Part shown: positions 43,413 through 46,790 of the stretch, piece after piece
How positions within the stretch are numbered: position 1 is the stretch's first letter
How the letters are laid out: every line of letters starts with the position of its first letter
Origin: RGIG9041 sp045541455
GTDB lineage: Bacteria; Bacillota; Clostridia; Oscillospirales; QAKW01
Assembly: GCA_045541455.1 (NCBI GenBank)
Contig: JAZQJA010000038.1
Span: 1 to 46,790 of the forward strand
Direction: 5' to 3'
DNA: 46,790 nt
Notes under the pieces: generated by a model
Seen by the model: the letters and a program-made list of their open reading frames with translations, nothing else
What the model was told of the DNA's origin: nothing
The model's database searches: none
Translations under genes and position numbers: made by a program

Positions 43413-43930
43413 GCAATCGCTTCCTTTCTGTTTTTTATTATGCCTATTATTGAAGAAATTAGGCTTGATAATTCAAATATGATGCCGCCGGTAGACAGTA
43501 CACAGATGTTGTAAATTAAACAGAGCGGAGATTTAATTAAAGTCAGTTTTCGAATTGTTTGCGCATTTGAAAGTGAAAGGCTGACTGCGTTTACCAAAAG
43601 GCCGGACATTATAAATACCGAGTACCAACCGTCCCAAGTAAGAATACTGGTTATAAGTACTACAATGGTAAAGAAAACGGGTACAAACCAACCTCTGCTT
43701 TGGCGTTTATTTCGTATGTAATAGCACACACATTTTATTGATGCCACCAGATTAAGCGCCATAGCCGTCATTGCACCGATTAAAAAGTAGTGAGCAGAAA
43801 AGATAAGCGCAGTTATAATTTGAAAAAACAGTATTCCTTTTGCGGTTTTCATTTGAAAGGATATAAAACCTGTTATAACTGCGACAATGCTTAATGCCTG
43901 TCCTACGATAATGCCGATTTCGCCTAACAT
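43409..43930 (-). CDS. YgjV family inner membrane protein
   Basis: 173 aa, five or six predicted helices. The N-terminal GQALSIVAVITGFISFQMKT, HYFLIGAMTAMALNLVASIKCVCYY and the WYSVFIMSGLLVNAVSLS stretches fit the YgjV family, whose function is not established. GGAG precedes the ATG; the next gene overlaps by four bases. It follows EutH by 23 bp. Confidence 0.82.
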   Translation of the reverse strand: MLGEIGIIVGQALSIVAVITGFISFQMKTAKGILFFQIITALIFSAHYFLIGAMTAMALNLVASIKCVCYYIRNKRQSRGWFVPVFFTIVVLITSILTWDGWYSVFIMSGLLVNAVSLSLSNAQTIRKLTLIKSPLCLIYNICVLSTGGIIFELSSLISSIIGIIKNRKEAIA

Positions 43931-43953
43931 TTAATTTTCTCCTTTGAAATTGT

Positions 43954-45033
43954 TTATATATTTTCGTTGGTATCGCCTTTGTATATCAAAAATGCCAATA
44001 ATATAGCACAAATGCCGGAGATAAGTTTACCGGCTATCATAGGTGCAACATAACTGCTGTCAAACGCCATTGTAAACGCAAGATGTCCGCCGAATGTAAA
44101 CGATGCTGACACTGCAAAAGCAGAATTGAGAACAATGCCCTTTTTGTCCATCTTGTCCATAACACCAAAAGTAGAGGCATTTGTAACAAGGGTGCCCAGA
44201 AATGAAAGTGCTGAAACACCGTTAATTCCTATTTTTGAACCTAACTTATTTAAAGGCTTATCTAATAGTTTTGCAACAATAAACATTAATGGCAGTGCAC
44301 CCGAAAGGGTAATACACGCGTTAACGCATATAAAGGCGGCATTTTCAAGGGTGTCGAAATGAGGGCTTATTTCAATTTTGGTTAAGAATGTAAATATTGC
44401 ACAGGCAAGACCTACCGTTGCCAAGGCTTTTATAAAATAACCAAATACAGAAAAACACTTGATACATATTTTGGGGACTAAAATAAGTGCCGAGCCGACT
44501 ATTACCGCAAGTATAATCAATGGGAGCAGATTTACAAGGAGTGCAAGGGGCGGTAGTTTGCAGATAAGTCCTGCAACAAAGCAACCTACAGGAATTGTTA
44601 CGATACCGCAAAGCAGACCAAAGAAAAGTTCTTTGCGCTGATTTTGTTTAACAATGCCCAGCGAAAACGGAAGTGTATAGGAAATTACACAGCCCATCAT
44701 AGAAGAAATTATAAAAGCGTTGTAGTTTCCTATTCCTTTTGATTTACAAACGCTTTGAGCAAGCGACATACCGCCCATATCATTTGCAAAAAGTGAAGCG
44801 GGAATTACAGATGGGTCAATATTAAATATGTTATAAAATTTCTCAAACACAGGTGTTAGCCATACGCCCACTGCCGGTGCTATAACAATCATTCCCAGCA
44901 TTGTTAATGCCATAGGGCAAAACAGAGAAAAAGCTTTTTCAAATTCTTTTGCAACACCGATTTTATTGCCCAACATATAATCAGCCGCACCTATCAAAGA
45001 AAATATCAGCACAATTATTGTTATAATGTTCAT
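43954..45033 (-). CDS. EutH-like transporter
   Basis: 359 aa with ten or eleven predicted helices. Family segments: AADYMLGNKIGVAKEFEKAF, SVIPASLFANDMGGMSLAQ, and FGGHLAFTMAFDSSYVAPMIAGKLISG match EutH, the ethanolamine permease. No other eut genes (eutABC, microcompartment shell) are in the window. It is coupled to the PHP phosphatase gene by an ATGA overlap and followed by YgjV and HAD genes, so it may import ethanolamine as a nitrogen source or a related amine. Confidence 0.9.
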   Translation of the reverse strand: MNIITIIVLIFSLIGAADYMLGNKIGVAKEFEKAFSLFCPMALTMLGMIVIAPAVGVWLTPVFEKFYNIFNIDPSVIPASLFANDMGGMSLAQSVCKSKGIGNYNAFIISSMMGCVISYTLPFSLGIVKQNQRKELFFGLLCGIVTIPVGCFVAGLICKLPPLALLVNLLPLIILAVIVGSALILVPKICIKCFSVFGYFIKALATVGLACAIFTFLTKIEISPHFDTLENAAFICVNACITLSGALPLMFIVAKLLDKPLNKLGSKIGINGVSALSFLGTLVTNASTFGVMDKMDKKGIVLNSAFAVSASFTFGGHLAFTMAFDSSYVAPMIAGKLISGICAILLAFLIYKGDTNENI

Positions 45034-45848
45034 AAACTAACCTCTGTAAATCCGTTTTCGGTAAGTATCCATTTTGTTTTAAAACCTGCAGATGCAATAA
45101 GACTTTCTGCCTCATTATAAAAGCAATCAATAAAGTTTTTATCGTGGCAGTCGGAGGTTATAACAACGCCGAAGCCCTGCCTGTTGAATTCCTTTAAAAA
45201 TTCCATTTGCGGATAAGGAGAGGTTCGGTATCCGCGAGAAATGGCGCCCGTGTTGACTTCAAAAAAAGGAATTTTACCTTTTAGTGCGTGAATTGCTTCA
45301 AAGCCTAAATCAAGATATTGCTTTGAGAAAACATCTATAAATCGGCCCTTTTCATTGTTTTTGGTTATAAGGTCAAAATGTCCTAAAATATCAAAATTGC
45401 CTTTTTCGGACAGGCGGGATACAGTTTCAAAATACTTTTTAGCAAAAGCCATACCATCGCCGCCGAAATTTTTGTTAACATACTCAATGGTTTCTTCAAA
45501 ACCACGGTCAAAACCTAAAATACTGCCATTAAAATCCAGATAGTGAACCGAGCCGATAATATAATCAAACCCGTCTGTTGTAACGTCTGAATACATTTCA
45601 AATTCCATACCGCAAAAAATATCAATTAAATCTTTATATTTAGATTTTAAATGGCGTATTTCTTGTTTGTAGTTTTCAGTTTCTTCTACCGTCATTTGAT
45701 ACGGGTATGACGAAAAACTCATATATGAATGTTCGGAAAAACCAATTGAATCAAAGCCCCGCTTAATAGCTTCAAGCACCATTTCTTCGGGTTTGTCTTT
45801 TCCGTCTGCATAGGTAGAATGAATATGTAAATTCTGCTTTTTATTCAC
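45030..45848 (-). CDS. PHP-domain phosphatase, histidinol-phosphatase (HisJ) type
   Basis: 272 aa. PHP metal motifs: HIHSTYADG (H8, H10), GFSEHSYM, GMEFEMY, DILGHFDL and ITSDCHDKNF. The fold matches HisJ, which removes phosphate from histidinol phosphate; however, no his genes are near, so a different phosphate monoester is possible. The start is a GTG at 45848 with AAGAGGTG seven bases before it. It opens an operon with EutH (4-base overlap), YgjV and a HAD phosphatase. Confidence 0.88.
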   Translation of the reverse strand: MNKKQNLHIHSTYADGKDKPEEMVLEAIKRGFDSIGFSEHSYMSFSSYPYQMTVEETENYKQEIRHLKSKYKDLIDIFCGMEFEMYSDVTTDGFDYIIGSVHYLDFNGSILGFDRGFEETIEYVNKNFGGDGMAFAKKYFETVSRLSEKGNFDILGHFDLITKNNEKGRFIDVFSKQYLDLGFEAIHALKGKIPFFEVNTGAISRGYRTSPYPQMEFLKEFNRQGFGVVITSDCHDKNFIDCFYNEAESLIASAGFKTKWILTENGFTEVSL

Positions 45849-45916
45849 AAAACACCTCTTAATTTAAAAAGATACACTATTTTAACTTGCTTTTTTGAGC
45901 AAATTAATGAAATTAT

Positions 45917-46243
45917 TTATAAAAGCTCTTTCAATTTATCAAGGAATGCTTCTTCTCCCCACGTATTGATTTTAAAGAATACCGCTTGGCTTCCGCCGGT
46001 TGTAATGGCAGATAAATGGATTGGACCGTCACCGTTTTGAAAAAGCGTCACACTTAAACTAACACGATTGTTACCGCTATAACTATAGCGCTCAAATACA
46101 CGAACGCTGCAACGGGCATCTTTGTCCCTAAAATCGCTTGATTCTTCAAGAGAGGCCGACATACTGCTATTTATAATTCCGGACTCTATTTTATTAAGCC
46201 ATTGGTTAAATTCGCCATTCAAGGCTTGTTCTAATTTCGCCAT
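45917..46243 (-). CDS. DUF6054-like small protein
   Basis: 108 aa from the ATG at 46243, which follows GGAAAGGG; six more codons are open upstream without such a site. It shows an SMSASLEESSDFRD segment, VRVFERYSYSGNNRVSLSVTLF and AITTGGSQAVFFKINTWGEEAFL, a pattern I associate with DUF6054 proteins of Firmicutes. No signal peptide or membrane helix. Function unknown. It is a single-gene unit on the same strand as the PHP operon. Confidence 0.75.
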   Translation of the reverse strand: MAKLEQALNGEFNQWLNKIESGIINSSMSASLEESSDFRDKDARCSVRVFERYSYSGNNRVSLSVTLFQNGDGPIHLSAITTGGSQAVFFKINTWGEEAFLDKLKELL

Positions 46244-46320
46244 TTTTAACCCTTTCCTCAAAAATATATTTAACGTAATAAAGCAGGTTTGCTTTTAATT
46301 GTAGTATAGCAATTACCTGT

Positions 46321-46352
46321 TTTTTGCAAGTTGCACTGATTAAGATATCTTT
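46321..46352. repeat. Imperfect direct repeat, left copy
   Basis: TTTTTGCAAGTTGCAC, then TGATTAAGATATC. The same layout recurs at 46567-46598 with a few changes. TGCAA-G-TTGCA within it is an inverted repeat that overlaps the -35 position of a possible promoter of the DUF6054 gene. Confidence 0.55.
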
Positions 46353-46532
46353 ATAAATCAATATTGATATTATACTTATTATCGATGAGAATGAAATTTA
46401 CATTTATTCGGTTAATTCATTATCTTGTTTATCTAATCGATTATAACACATAATCAAAGATTTTTCCACCTAATATTTAGTTTAAAACAATTATGTTAAA
46501 CTGCCGTTGATTCAAAGTTTCTGCAAAACAAG

Positions 46533-46571
46533 AAAAATCTCCTCGTCCCGAATGGGACAAGGAGATTTTTT
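46533..46571. terminator. Bidirectional terminator
   Basis: AAAAATCTCCT-c-GTCCC pairs with GGGAC-a-AGGAGATTTTT around GAAT. It most likely serves the gene that enters from the right edge on the minus strand. Confidence 0.87.
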
Positions 46572-46598
46572 GGCAAGTTGCACCGATTTAGATGTCGA
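46567..46598. repeat. Imperfect direct repeat, right copy
   Basis: TTTTTGGCAAGTTGCACCG, then ATTTAGATGTCG: matches the copy at 46321-46352 apart from several substitutions and one inserted G. Confidence 0.55.
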
Positions 46599-46688
46599 CA
46601 CAAAACAATTCGATAAATTGGAATTTATAATACCGTGTAACTCGCATCGGATAATTTATTCATTGCTCTCTTATAGTGTTATTTCTCT

Positions 46689-46790
46689 TTATACGATTCC
46701 CATTGCCATTTCTACCAACAACGCAACGACAACGACCAACGCCGAGATGATAAAACCGTGGATCATCGGACGGATACCGGCTTTCTTCAT
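46689..46790 (-). CDS. C-terminal fragment of a membrane protein (runs off the window)
   Basis: 33 codons plus stop, in frame to the window edge: a short basic/polar start (KKAGIRPMIHG) and one hydrophobic helix (FIISALVVVVALLVEMA). The pattern of a KxxGIKP loop and a final helix recalls the C-terminus of YeiH-type putative sulfate exporters, but 33 residues cannot decide it. Codons are noticeably GC-richer (ATC, CCG, GCG, TCG) than in neighbouring genes. A terminator lies about 118 bp downstream. Confidence 0.5.
   Translation of the reverse strand: MKKAGIRPMIHGFIISALVVVVALLVEMAMGIV

Larger units (their letters stand above)
46262..46688. other. Gene-free stretch with terminator and diverged direct repeat
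   Basis: No reading frame stands out. It holds the DUF6054 gene's leader, a TATACT-like -10 on the minus strand (46308-46303), an imperfect direct repeat (46321-46352 and 46567-46598) and a terminator. Mostly AT-rich, with GC rising towards the right edge. Confidence 0.6.

Overview
The window looks like a chromosome segment of an anaerobic, spore-forming member of the Clostridia (Bacillota), probably an uncultured gut lineage; I cannot name a genus. The evidence is an alpha/beta-type small acid-soluble spore protein, class III (anaerobic, glycyl-radical) ribonucleotide reductase, a sodium-pump-type biotin-dependent decarboxylase, strong AGGAGG-like ribosome binding sites, AT-rich intergenic DNA with TTGACA/TATAAT promoters, and short intrinsic terminators.

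Layout. 1-81 is the 3' end of a 5S rRNA (end of an rrn operon). 270-5300 encodes a very large secreted metallophosphoesterase with a LamG-like lectin domain and two ~430-residue GLUG-like repeats. 5436-8205 is nrdDG with two NrdR boxes on its promoter. 8115-9737 is a small cassette bounded by a 91-bp imperfect direct repeat of the nrdG 3' end; it carries a lipoprotein gene and a 5'-truncated metzincin protease on the minus strand. A WalJ-type MBL hydrolase (9786-10511, apparently leaderless) diverges from a four-gene operon (10648-16787): FAD oxidoreductase, cytosolic GH20 hexosaminidase, a stand-alone MetH reactivation protein and a MetH lacking that domain. An ankyrin-like protein, BioY and NagA follow.

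19149-24839 holds a second type II topoisomerase pair and a flippase. DegV, an HTH membrane regulator, SASP and RecG come next, then a FabG-like SDR and an MFS transporter. 31114-34432 encodes the oxaloacetate/acyl-CoA decarboxylase Na+ pump (alpha, gamma, biotin carrier, beta), which would depend on biotin imported by BioY. A threonine-aldolase-like enzyme closes the plus-strand run.

35568-46243 is almost entirely minus-strand: a secreted/anchored nuclease, a conserved small protein, a nitrilase and an LtaS-like synthase in one overlapping cluster; a GT-C membrane glycosyltransferase with a GT2-GtrA fusion (a likely lipid-linked sugar decoration system for cell-surface polymers); and a tightly coupled PHP phosphatase / EutH transporter / YgjV / HAD operon, plus a DUF6054-like protein. 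The last 530 bp hold no complete gene: a terminator, a diverged direct repeat, and the C-terminus of a GC-richer membrane protein running off the edge.

Two features are not ordinary gene content: the nrdG-end cassette, and a three-copy palindromic intergenic element that sits next to terminators between convergent genes. I saw no CRISPR array, tRNA, transposase or phage module. No single locus is clearly a new defence-type system.
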